Source of the DNA: Chloroflexota bacterium
GTDB taxonomy: Bacteria; Chloroflexota; Limnocylindria; Limnocylindrales; CSP1-4
NCBI GenBank assembly: GCA_016200675.1
Contig: JACQEH010000034.1
Span: forward strand, 1-6,978
Direction: 5' to 3'
DNA length: 6,978 nt
The notes beneath the pieces were generated by a model. That model was not told where the DNA came from. It saw nothing but the letters and a program-made list of their open reading frames with translations, and ran no database searches. Both the position numbers and the translations under genes were made by a program. Positions within the stretch are counted from its first letter, which is position 1; the number at the start of each line of letters is the position of its first letter. Shown one piece after another: positions 1 through 6,062 of the stretch.

Positions 1-2
1 AG

Positions 3-359
3 GTCGCCGCCGGGGCGATCCGCCACGCCGTCCGTTTCACCGCCCCTTCGACCTGCAACGGCTTCGTCTACCCGGCACGCCACGAGGCGGGCAGCGGCTC
101 GTGCTCGGTCGAGCCGCCGATGGGCCTCCGCGTCCGCCTCAAGGCCTCGGTCGACATCGCGGGCTTCGGCCCCCAGTCGCAGGTGATCCTGACGGCCCTC
201 CAGCGCTACGGGATGCTCCTCGCCGACAACGGCTCGCCCTGGTACCTCACGGGCGCCCCCGACAGCCGTTGGAACGACGACGAGCTGCACGGCCTCGGCG
301 CGCTGACGGGCGCCGATTTCGAGGTCGTCGACACGACCGGCTTCCTCAACGGCGGATGA
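3..359 (+). CDS. C-terminal end of an uncharacterised, probably exported protein (5' truncated by window)
   Basis: The open frame enters from the left edge and ends at TGA 357-359, giving the last 118 residues. Visible features are an IRHAVRFT stretch near residue 6, a YPARH motif near 23-27, the conserved-looking block PPMGLRVRLKAS (about 38-49), LTALQRYGMLLADNGSPWY (about 63-81) and a GAPDSRWNDDEL segment (about 84-95). I recall this RFT...PARH...PPMGLR.RLKAS...YGM.LADNGS.W pattern from the C-termini of hypothetical secreted proteins in Chloroflexi and actinobacteria. No function is established that I know of. Two cysteines (about residues 18 and 34) flank the YPARH motif and could form a disulfide, which would fit an extracytoplasmic location (inference). 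The N-terminus, any signal peptide and other domains lie outside the window. The gene converges on the minus-strand operon, so it is not part of it. Confidence 0.7.
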   Translation, partial: VAAGAIRHAVRFTAPSTCNGFVYPARHEAGSGSCSVEPPMGLRVRLKASVDIAGFGPQSQVILTALQRYGMLLADNGSPWYLTGAPDSRWNDDELHGLGALTGADFEVVDTTGFLNGG

Positions 360-375
360 GTCCCGTCGCGGCGCC

Positions 376-407
376 TCCGGGCGGTGATCCGCGAGGGCGC
401 GCCCGGA
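376..407. terminator. Possible weak hairpin between convergent genes
   Basis: In the 60-base gap between the two convergent stop codons, TCCGGGCG at 376-383 is perfectly inverted as CGCCCGGA at 400-407, around a 16-base loop. The 8-bp GC-rich stem sits where a bidirectional terminator is expected. No T-run follows on either strand, and such short inverted repeats arise easily in GC-rich DNA, so the call rests mainly on position. Confidence 0.25.
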
Positions 408-419
408 ATCGCGAGAGCG

Positions 420-1037
420 TCAGGCGAGGTCGAGGCGCATCAGCCAGCGCGGCAGCCCCGCGCTGCGGGCGCCAGTCTCGACGATGCGCCGGAAGCCCGC
501 CGCCTCGAAGGTCGTGGTGAAGCCGACGAAGGCGAAGGACGTGGAGATGCGGCTGCCGCCGGGATCGATCGGGTAGGCCTCGACCGCCGGCGCGCCCATC
601 GACCGGGCGTACGCGACGGCGCCCTCGAGGAGGGCCCGGGCCACGCCGCGGCGCCGGAAGCCGACCCGGACGACGAAGCAGCCGATCGACCAGACCGCAA
701 CGTCGTCGACGAGCGGGATCGTCCTGGAGCGCATGAGGCGCGACATCGCCCGCCGCGGACCGAGGCCGCACCAGCCGACAGGGGATCCGTCAACGTATGC
801 CACCACCCCGGGCGCGAAGGTCCCCTCGTGCACCTGGGCCTCAAGCGCGGCACGGTTGCCGCTCGGCGGCGCGTGGCCGAAGGCCGCGCTGCCGGCTGTC
901 GGGCCGCGCCACGACTGGCACCAGCAGCCACGATCGCCGTCGCCGCCCAGGAGCGTCACGACATCGGGCCACCGCTCGGCCGACGCCGGGACGACACGGA
1001 GGGCCTCGCGCGGGATCGGCGTCGCCGGGCTCGCCAT
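420..1037 (-). CDS. GNAT-family N-acetyltransferase
   Basis: Predicted cytoplasmic acetyltransferase of 205 residues that would transfer an acetyl group from acetyl-CoA to an amine; the substrate is unknown. The N-terminal part carries a CWCQSWR motif (residues 38-44), common in a GNAT subgroup. It is followed by GVVAYVDGSPVGWCGLGP (77-94, the central strand region). The acetyl-CoA motif A is FVVRVGFRRRGVARALLEGA (121-140), including the R-R-x-G-x-A pyrophosphate loop. GFTTTFEAAGFRRI (172-185) matches the usual C-terminal motif B region. I chose ATG 1037 because it lies two bases after the preceding gene's stop and has GAGGT about ten bases upstream; an upstream in-frame start would overlap the preceding gene. 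It is the last gene of the operon. Polyamine or aminotransferase-product acetylation is a contextual guess; antibiotic or protein acetylation is equally possible. Confidence 0.88.
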   Translation of the reverse strand: MASPATPIPREALRVVPASAERWPDVVTLLGGDGDRGCWCQSWRGPTAGSAAFGHAPPSGNRAALEAQVHEGTFAPGVVAYVDGSPVGWCGLGPRRAMSRLMRSRTIPLVDDVAVWSIGCFVVRVGFRRRGVARALLEGAVAYARSMGAPAVEAYPIDPGGSRISTSFAFVGFTTTFEAAGFRRIVETGARSAGLPRWLMRLDLA

Positions 1038-1039
1038 CG

Positions 1040-1492
1040 TCAGGCAACCTCGGCAACCGCCCGGGTCGCCATCTCGTGCCACGGTCCAAGCATCGCCTCG
1101 CGCTCGTCGGGCTCGATCTCGTCCCAGAGGATGACGCTGACCACGGACAGCTCCAGCGAGGCGAGGAAGCGCAGCCGCTCCTCGGCCGAGGCCGTGTTGG
1201 AGCGGGTGAGGAGGGCGGCGTGGTGGCCGCCCAGGGCATTGGTCGCGGACCAGACGGCGTACTCGCGGAACTGCCCGAGTGCCGCCAGGATCCCGGCCCG
1301 GCGGGGCCCGTCGCCGATCAGCCGCTGGACGTGGACGAGCGCCTCGCGCCGCTCTTCGGGATCGAGCGATGCGGCGGAGAAGGCCCCGTAGACGTCCGTG
1401 TCGAGGCCCTGGAAGGCAGCCGCGAAGCGGTCGAGGCGGGCACGGGCCGCCGCCGGGAGCGCTGTGGCTGGGTCGTCCTGCGCAGCGCTCAC
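1040..1492 (-). CDS. Uncharacterised small protein, downstream member of a tandem paralogous pair
   Basis: I do not recognise this family. The product is 150 residues, predicted soluble and mostly alpha-helical, with no cysteine, no membrane segment and no signal peptide. Its C-terminal half holds the block ILWDEIEPDEREAMLGPW, the best-conserved stretch shared with its upstream neighbour; LDRFAAAFQGLD near the N-terminus is also shared. An ungapped hand alignment over about 127 residues gives roughly 40% identity, so the two arose by tandem duplication. I chose GTG 1492 because it forms a 4-base GTGA overlap with the upstream stop. An earlier in-frame GTG at 1525 would add 11 residues but overlaps the neighbour by 37 bases and has no ribosome site. 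The GNAT gene follows after two bases. The function is unknown. Confidence 0.75.
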   Translation of the reverse strand: MSAAQDDPATALPAAARARLDRFAAAFQGLDTDVYGAFSAASLDPEERREALVHVQRLIGDGPRRAGILAALGQFREYAVWSATNALGGHHAALLTRSNTASAEERLRFLASLELSVVSVILWDEIEPDEREAMLGPWHEMATRAVAEVA

Positions 1493-1920
1493 GGGACCGC
1501 CGCTCGTTCGACCATCGTCTCCCACGGCCCGAGGAGCGCCAGCCGGACGGGGGGTTCCAGCTCGTCCCAGAGGATCAGGGCCACGACCGCCCGCTCCAGC
1601 GAGGCGGCGAATCGGACCCGGTCCTCGGCACGGTCAGCCAGCGACTGGAAGAGGAGCAGGGTATCGGTCTGGACGAGGCGGCTCGAGTAGGCTTGGGCGG
1701 CCCAGTCCCGGAAGGTGGCCACGGCCTCGCGAACGGCAGCCCTCTGGGGTCCCTCGCCGAGGATCGCGACGGCGGCGGCCATCGCGGCGTCGACTTCGGC
1801 GTCGCCCTCGGCGTTGGTGGCGAACGTCGCGTACGCCCCGGCGTCGAGGCGCTCGAACTCGGCGGCGAAGCGCTCGAGGCGCTCGTTGCCGCCCGGCGGA
1901 AGGAGGTCCGGCCGCGTCAT
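1489..1920 (-). CDS. Uncharacterised small protein, upstream member of a tandem paralogous pair
   Basis: A 143-residue protein of a family I do not recognise. It is helical in character, acidic and alanine-rich, and has no cysteine, membrane segment or export signal. Shared landmarks with the following gene are LERFAAEFERLD (about 14-25), GEGPQRAA (about 54-61) and ILWDELEPPVRLALLGPW (about 115-132). The central portions (about residues 34-53 and 74-88) are the most diverged, which suggests that the conserved ILWDE...LGPW segment is the functional or packing core. ATG 1920 begins ten bases after the aminotransferase stop, with only weak ribosome-site character, so it may depend on coupling. 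Its stop overlaps the paralogue's GTG by four bases. The position after an importer and an aminotransferase suggests a role in the same pathway, but nothing in the sequence shows what it is. Confidence 0.78.
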   Translation of the reverse strand: MTRPDLLPPGGNERLERFAAEFERLDAGAYATFATNAEGDAEVDAAMAAAVAILGEGPQRAAVREAVATFRDWAAQAYSSRLVQTDTLLLFQSLADRAEDRVRFAASLERAVVALILWDELEPPVRLALLGPWETMVERAAVP

Positions 1921-1930
1921 GCGGCCATCA

Positions 1931-3229
1931 TCAGCCCCCGGCTGCGATCACGCTCGCCTCGAGGATGCCGAGCGCCCGGTCGACCTCCTCGGATGTCGTC
2001 ACGAGGGGCGGGATGATCCGGGAGACATTGCCGTACGAGCCGGCCGAGAGGACGATCAGGCGTCGCTCGAGGGCTTCGGCGATGACGCGCTTCGACAGGT
2101 CGGCGTCGGGCGTCCGGCCGTCGCCCGTGCCCGGCTTGACGAACTCCATGGCCACCATGCAGCCGAGGCCGCGGACGTCGCCGATCGCGGGGTGGTCTGC
2201 CTGGAGCTCGCGAAGCCCGCCGGCCAGCTGCGCGCCGCGTGCCCGGGCGTTCGCGACGAGGTCCTCGTCGTCGATGACGTCGAGGGTGGCGAGGGCCGCG
2301 GCGCACGAGACGACGTTGCCCCCGTACGTCCCACCGTGGGTCCCGGGAGGAAGCCGATCCATGAGCTCCGTGCGGGCGAGGATGCCCGACAGCGGCAGCC
2401 CGGAGGCGATGCCCTTGGCCATGACGAGGATGTCCGGCTCCACGCCCCAGTGCTGGACGGCGAACATCTCGCCCGTCCGCCCGAAGCCCGTCTGGACCTC
2501 GTCGACGATGAGGAGTATGCCGTGCTGCCGGGTGATCTCCCGGAGGCGGGGCAGGAACGTGGGCGCCGGGATGATGTAGCCACCCTCGCCCTGGACCGGC
2601 TCGACGATGATCGCCGCGACGCGGTTGGGGTAGATGACCTGGTGGAAGAGGAGGTCCAGCTCCGCCTCCCAGTCGCAGCTGCAGCCCGCGTCCGGCGCGT
2701 GCGCGCCGCCGGCGGCGCGATAGCAGTACGGGAACTTCGTGTGGTACACGGAACCCGGCAGCGGCTCGAAGGCCGCCCGGTAGACGTCCTTGGCAGTGGT
2801 GAGCGCCATCGTCTGGGCCGTCCGGCCGTGGAACCCGCCCCGGAAGCTGATGATGACCGGCCGGCCCGTCGCGACCCGGGCGAGCTTCACGGACGCCTCG
2901 ACCGCCTCCGCCCCCGAGTTCGAGAGGAAGGCGCTCCACGGCCCCCCGGGCAGCAGCCCGCGGAGCCGCTCGTAGAGCCGCAGGCCGGGCTCGTGGTAGA
3001 CGATGTTCTGCTGGCCATGGAGGAGCTTCGCGGCCTGGGCCTGGATCGCCGCCACCACCCGCGGGTGGGCGTGGCCGGTGTTGGTGACCCCGATCCCCGA
3101 CGAGTAGTCGAGGTAGCGCTCACCGCCGGTCGTGATGAGCCACGAGCCTTCGCCGCGGTCCACCTCAAGGTTCGTGATCCGGCTCCAGACCGGCGGGACC
3201 ACCGAGTGGTCGGGGAAGGCCGTGGTCAC
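1931..3229 (-). CDS. Class III PLP-dependent aminotransferase (GabT/putrescine aminotransferase-like)
   Basis: A 432-residue cytoplasmic enzyme, full length for the fold-type I class III (omega) aminotransferases. These move the amino group of an omega-amine or amino acid to a keto acid such as 2-oxoglutarate. Key sites are SNSGAEAVEAS (103-113, PLP phosphate cup), GGFHGRT (131-137), EPVQGEGG (210-217), VDEVQTGFGRTG (242-253, with the PLP-ring Asp243), the Schiff-base Lys272 in MAKGIASGLPL, and GTHGGTYGGN (296-305). Between these lies a Cys-containing loop, YCYRAAGG...GCSCDW (168-187). I chose GTG 3229 because it overlaps the potC TGA in a GTGA tetranucleotide; longer in-frame extensions run antiparallel-free but inside potC. 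Context next to a polyamine-type importer favours putrescine, GABA or a related diamine as substrate. Ornithine or beta-alanine type substrates are not excluded by sequence alone. Confidence 0.93.
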   Translation of the reverse strand: MTTAFPDHSVVPPVWSRITNLEVDRGEGSWLITTGGERYLDYSSGIGVTNTGHAHPRVVAAIQAQAAKLLHGQQNIVYHEPGLRLYERLRGLLPGGPWSAFLSNSGAEAVEASVKLARVATGRPVIISFRGGFHGRTAQTMALTTAKDVYRAAFEPLPGSVYHTKFPYCYRAAGGAHAPDAGCSCDWEAELDLLFHQVIYPNRVAAIIVEPVQGEGGYIIPAPTFLPRLREITRQHGILLIVDEVQTGFGRTGEMFAVQHWGVEPDILVMAKGIASGLPLSGILARTELMDRLPPGTHGGTYGGNVVSCAAALATLDVIDDEDLVANARARGAQLAGGLRELQADHPAIGDVRGLGCMVAMEFVKPGTGDGRTPDADLSKRVIAEALERRLIVLSAGSYGNVSRIIPPLVTTSEEVDRALGILEASVIAAGG

Positions 3230-4131
3230 TCCCCGCTGGCCTCGTCGGCAACCATCCGCCGGGCGAGGCGCTGGTCGCGCCGCGCCTGGGCCCGCGAGAC
3301 GAGGGTCGAGAGGGCGACCAGCCCGACCGCGGTCACGAAGATGATCGTGCCGATCACGTTGACCTGGGGCGGCACGCCGATCCGGGTCTTGGCGTAGATG
3401 AGCATCGGGAAGGTCTGGGTGATCGTCCCGCCCGTGAAGTTGGTGATGACGAAGTCGTCGATCGAGAGGCTGAAGGCCAGCAGCGCGGCGGCCATGATGC
3501 CTGGCAGGATCAGCGGGAAGGTCACCTTCCAGAAGGTCACCCACTCGTTCGCCCCGAGGTCGGCGGCCGCCTCCTCGAGGTGGGTCGGGAAGCCGGCCAG
3601 GCGGGCCCGCACGGTGACCACGACGTAGCTGATGTTGAACATGATGTGGGCGATCAGGATCGTCAGGAAGTTCAGGGGGAAGAAGGGCGGGACGCCGATC
3701 GCGACGTAGAGGGTCAGGAGGGACGCCCCCAGGACGATCTCCGGGGTGGCCATCGGCAGGAAGATGAAGAGGTTCGTGACCGCCCGGCCACGGAAGCCGT
3801 GGCGGGCGAGGGCGAGGGCGATGAGCGTCCCGAGGGACGTCGCGATCGTGGTCGAGAGGACCGCGATGCCGAGGCTCGTCGCGACGGCCTTCTGGAGGCC
3901 GCTGACCTCGAAGGGGTGGAGCCAGGCGTTGAGGCTGAAGCCCTGCCAGACGACGTTGCTCTTCCCGGTGGGGTGATTGAAGCTGAACATCGTCATGACG
4001 ACGACCGGGAGCATGAGGTAGAGGACCGCGGCAAGCGTGTAGATGACCAGCAGATAGCGGTCGAGGAAGCGGAAGGCCCGGCCGCCGAAGGAGCGGCCGG
4101 GACGCGTCAGGGACGTGGTCGCCGCGCTCAC
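3226..4131 (-). CDS. potC: Polyamine-type ABC transporter permease PotC
   Basis: Inner-membrane permease of 301 residues, the second transmembrane subunit of a spermidine/putrescine-type importer. The hydrophobic segments lie at about residues 27-49, 83-108, 117-145, 153-174, 207-223 and 256-278, consistent with the six-helix type I importer fold. The cytoplasmic EAA loop that docks on the ATPase is EEAAADLGANEWVTFWKV (186-203), ending in PLILPG. SLSIDDFVITNFTGG (221-235) is typical of PotC-class subunits. The start is GTG 4131, one base after the potB stop, with a G-rich stretch upstream as ribosome site. The stop overlaps the aminotransferase GTG by four bases, indicating translational coupling. 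Substrate specificity cannot be read from this subunit. Related permeases also serve thiamine, iron or phosphonate systems, but the overall set fits Pot best. Confidence 0.93.
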   Translation of the reverse strand: MSAATTSLTRPGRSFGGRAFRFLDRYLLVIYTLAAVLYLMLPVVVMTMFSFNHPTGKSNVVWQGFSLNAWLHPFEVSGLQKAVATSLGIAVLSTTIATSLGTLIALALARHGFRGRAVTNLFIFLPMATPEIVLGASLLTLYVAIGVPPFFPLNFLTILIAHIMFNISYVVVTVRARLAGFPTHLEEAAADLGANEWVTFWKVTFPLILPGIMAAALLAFSLSIDDFVITNFTGGTITQTFPMLIYAKTRIGVPPQVNVIGTIIFVTAVGLVALSTLVSRAQARRDQRLARRMVADEASGE

Positions 4132-4132
4132 C

Positions 4133-5005
4133 TCAGACGCCCCCCGCCGTGAGCTCTTCGGTCCCCAGGATCCGGGCGTAGACGAAGACGGCGATGAGGA
4201 TGCCGGCCATGAGCAGGAAGCTCAGGGCCGAGGCCGTCGGGTAGTTGTTCTGGGTCAGGAACTGGTTCTGGATCACGTTCCCGATCATCGTCGTGTCGGG
4301 ATTGCCGAGCAGCTCGGCGTTGACGTAGTCGCCGACCGCCGGGATGAAGGTCAGGAGCGAGCCCGCGAAGACGCCCGGCAGGGAGAGCGGGAAGGTGACC
4401 CGCCGGAAGGCTCCGAAGCGATTGGCATAGAGGTCCTGGGCGGCCTCCACGAGCCGGAAGTCGATCTTCTCGAGGGACACGTAGATGGGTAGGGTCATGA
4501 ACGGCAGGAAGTTGTACGTGATCCCCGAGATGACCGCGATCGGCGTCGCCAACAGCCGGAAGTCCGAGGGGATGACGCCGAGGTCCTTGAGGGGGCCGAG
4601 GAACGGCCCGACGTCCCCGAGGATGATCTTCCAGCTCAGGGTCCGGAGGAGGAAGCTCGTGAAGAACGGGGCGATCACGAGGAACAGCAGGAGGTTCCGG
4701 AAGCGGCCGCCGCGGAAGGCGATCGAGTAGGCGAGCGGGTAGGCGATGAGGAAGGTGAGGATCGTGGCCGCGCCGCCGTAGAGAATCGAACGGGTGAACT
4801 GGGGCTCGAACCTGCCCAGGGCCTTCGTGTAGTTGGTCCAGTTGGCGAAGCTGAAGACGTAGCCCTTCTCGAGCGATCCGGTCCACAGGGAGCTGACCGC
4901 CATCTGGAGGCTGGGGACCAGGTAGAAGACGGTCAGCCAGAGCAGGCCGGGCGCCAGCAGCAGGTACGGCACGAGGCCGCGATGGCGGCGCAGGAACGTA
5001 CCCAT
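4133..5005 (-). CDS. potB: Polyamine-type ABC transporter permease PotB
   Basis: Inner-membrane permease of 290 residues, the first transmembrane subunit of the importer. The first helix is at about 11-32, preceded by a basic MGTFLRRHRG end. Further helices are at about 76-97, 103-122, 151-176, 206-225 and 258-279. The EAA loop is VEAAQDLYANRFGAFRRVTF (186-205), followed by PLSLPG. The periplasmic stretch NWTNYTKAL (55-63) and IPAVGDYVNAELLG (221-234) are characteristic of PotB. ATG 5005 is preceded directly by an in-frame GTG at 5008, and either could serve; no clear ribosome site is visible. The gap to the preceding potD stop is about 44 bases and holds a short direct repeat. The gene is intact, so the membrane part of the transporter looks functional even though the binding protein beside it does not. 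Confidence 0.93.
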   Translation of the reverse strand: MGTFLRRHRGLVPYLLLAPGLLWLTVFYLVPSLQMAVSSLWTGSLEKGYVFSFANWTNYTKALGRFEPQFTRSILYGGAATILTFLIAYPLAYSIAFRGGRFRNLLLFLVIAPFFTSFLLRTLSWKIILGDVGPFLGPLKDLGVIPSDFRLLATPIAVISGITYNFLPFMTLPIYVSLEKIDFRLVEAAQDLYANRFGAFRRVTFPLSLPGVFAGSLLTFIPAVGDYVNAELLGNPDTTMIGNVIQNQFLTQNNYPTASALSFLLMAGILIAVFVYARILGTEELTAGGV

Positions 5006-5006
5006 C

Positions 5007-5039
5007 ACGTCAGCCCGGCGGTCGCGACGTCAGGCCGGC
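5007..5039. repeat. Imperfect 13-base direct repeat in the potD-potB gap
   Basis: On the minus strand GCCGGCCTGACGT (5039-5027) and GCCGGGCTGACGT (5019-5007) match at 12 of 13 positions with a 20-base period. The second copy runs up to the potB start codons. It may be a small slippage duplication; no regulator site is recognised. Confidence 0.5.
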
Positions 5040-5049
5040 CCTGCCGGAC

Positions 5050-6041
5050 TCAGCCGAGGCCGCCGACGGACGCGAACTGGTCGTTGAAGTACTTCTCGTC
5101 ATCCTCGTTGAGGCCGACGAAGATGCGCAGGCGCGCCAGGATGTCTGCGGGCGGGAAGATCAGGGGGTTGTTGGCGACGTCCGGGTTGTTGGTCTTCAGG
5201 ACCTCGGCCGCTCCCTTGACCGGGCAGATGTAGTTGACGTAGGCCTCGATCCCCGCCGCGACCGTCGGGTCATAGGCCTGATCTCGGCGATCGCCGCGTC
5301 GACGTCGGCTCGGGTCGCCTTGCTCGGGTCGAGGCCGAGCTTGAGCATCGTCAGGCCGATCGTGTCCCGCATCTCCGTGAGGTAGTCGACCTTGCCCTTG
5401 TACTTGGGGTCGAAGAACTCGGCGAGGCTGGTGAGGGCACCCGTCTTGGCCTTGTCGTAGCCGAGCCCGGTCATGCCGGACTGCCATGGCACGTGGTGGT
5501 CGTTGGTCGGGTCCCAGGTCACGCCCTTGTAGACGTCCTGGAGGTTCGCGGTGACGTTCGGCATGTTGCCGAGGTCCATCTGCTCGACCCAGCCGAGGCG
5601 GATCAGTCGGGCAGCCATCCAGTCGGTCAGGACGATGAGGTCCCACCCCGTGTCCTGGCCGGCCTGGAGCTGCGGCTTGATCGTGCCCACGAAGGCGTCG
5701 TTGTCGTCGATGACCTCCTGGTAGTTGACCGTGGTGCCGAACTTCTTCTTGAAGTTCTCGAGGGTCGGGAACTTCGTGGCGTCGTTCGGGTCGACATCCA
5801 TGTAGTAGGTCCAGTTGGCCCAGTTGAGCTCCGCCGAGGTCGTCGGCTTGGGCGTCGGTGCCGGGGTGTCGGTGGGGCTCGCCCCGGGCGTTCCGGTCGG
5901 GGCAGCCGTTCCCGAGGGTGTGGCCGCCGTGCCGCCCGTCCCGCAGGCGGCGATGAAGGCGGCGACGCCGGTCAGGCCGCCGGCCACAAGCAAGGTGCGG
6001 CGTGAGATCTGGGTGTCGGTGACTGGGCCTCGGCCGCTCAT
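5050..6041 (-). pseudogene. potD: potD-like polyamine-binding lipoprotein, disrupted by an internal deletion and frameshift
   Basis: Periplasmic or surface substrate-binding protein of a spermidine/putrescine importer. The start is ATG 6041, with AAGGAG five bases upstream; an earlier GTG at 6062 lacks this. The N-terminus has a twin-arginine motif (ISRRTLL, 12-18), a hydrophobic stretch and a lipobox ending at Cys33 (FIAAC). A Thr/Pro/Ala linker follows to about residue 70, then the binding domain (NWANWTYYMD, GWDLIVLTDWM, HVPWQSGMTGLGYD). Frame 1 is homologous up to AAIAEI (Ile254, bases 5282-5280), then reads unrelated Arg/Ser-rich sequence to a stop at 5196. The family's C-terminus resumes in the -1 frame from 5280 (YDPTVAAGIEAYVNYICPVKGA) to TGA 5050. 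About 70 residues expected between these points are absent. By comparison with E. coli PotD, the missing part contains the Trp255/Asp257 ligand region. The frame-1 product would be 281 residues and probably non-functional. An assembly error is possible. Confidence 0.85.
5278..5283 (-). other. Deletion/frameshift junction inside potD
   Basis: On the minus strand the sequence passes from GCCGAGAT (coding AEI in frame 1) straight into CAGGCCTATGACCCG (QAYDP in the other frame). The two homologous parts share base 5280, so the net loss is 3m+1 bases, where m is the number of missing codons. From family length I estimate m at about 70. No slippery heptamer is visible here. Confidence 0.8.
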
Positions 6042-6046
6042 TGGGT

Positions 6047-6052
6047 CTCCTT
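6047..6052 (-). promoter_or_regulatory. Strong ribosome binding site deciding the potD start
   Basis: Minus-strand AAGGAG lies five bases before ATG 6041, within GAGAAGGAGACCCA. It is the best Shine-Dalgarno match in the operon and fixes the potD start at 6041, not at GTG 6062. It also implies that the binding protein was meant to be made in excess over the permeases. Confidence 0.75.
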
Positions 6053-6062
6053 CTCGTTCCAC

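Noticed and set aside
1493..1525. GTG 1525 as the start of the downstream paralogue
   Set aside because: It lacks a ribosome site and overlaps the upstream gene by 37 bases, whereas GTG 1492 gives a classic 4-base stop/start overlap and fits the paralogue's length.
1715..3397. A 560-codon open frame on the + strand antisense to the aminotransferase, and similar long + frames at 384-1391 and 1398-2579
   Set aside because: These translations are low-complexity Arg/Ala/Gly/Asp-rich, with no domain motifs. They are expected shadows in high-GC DNA where the minus strand carries a convincing enzyme.
5240..5279. AGGCCTA occurring twice (minus strand 5279-5273 and 5246-5240) as microhomology for the deletion
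   Set aside because: Both copies are on the same side of the junction and fall in homologous coding sequence, so they do not explain the missing segment.
5270..5290. Programmed ribosomal frameshifting in potD
   Set aside because: No slippery heptamer or obvious downstream structure is visible, and a frameshift would still leave about 70 conserved residues missing.
6042..6062. GTG 6062 as the potD start, adding seven residues
   Set aside because: ATG 6041 has an ideal AAGGAG five bases upstream and begins a normal Tat signal; the extension would include the ribosome site itself.
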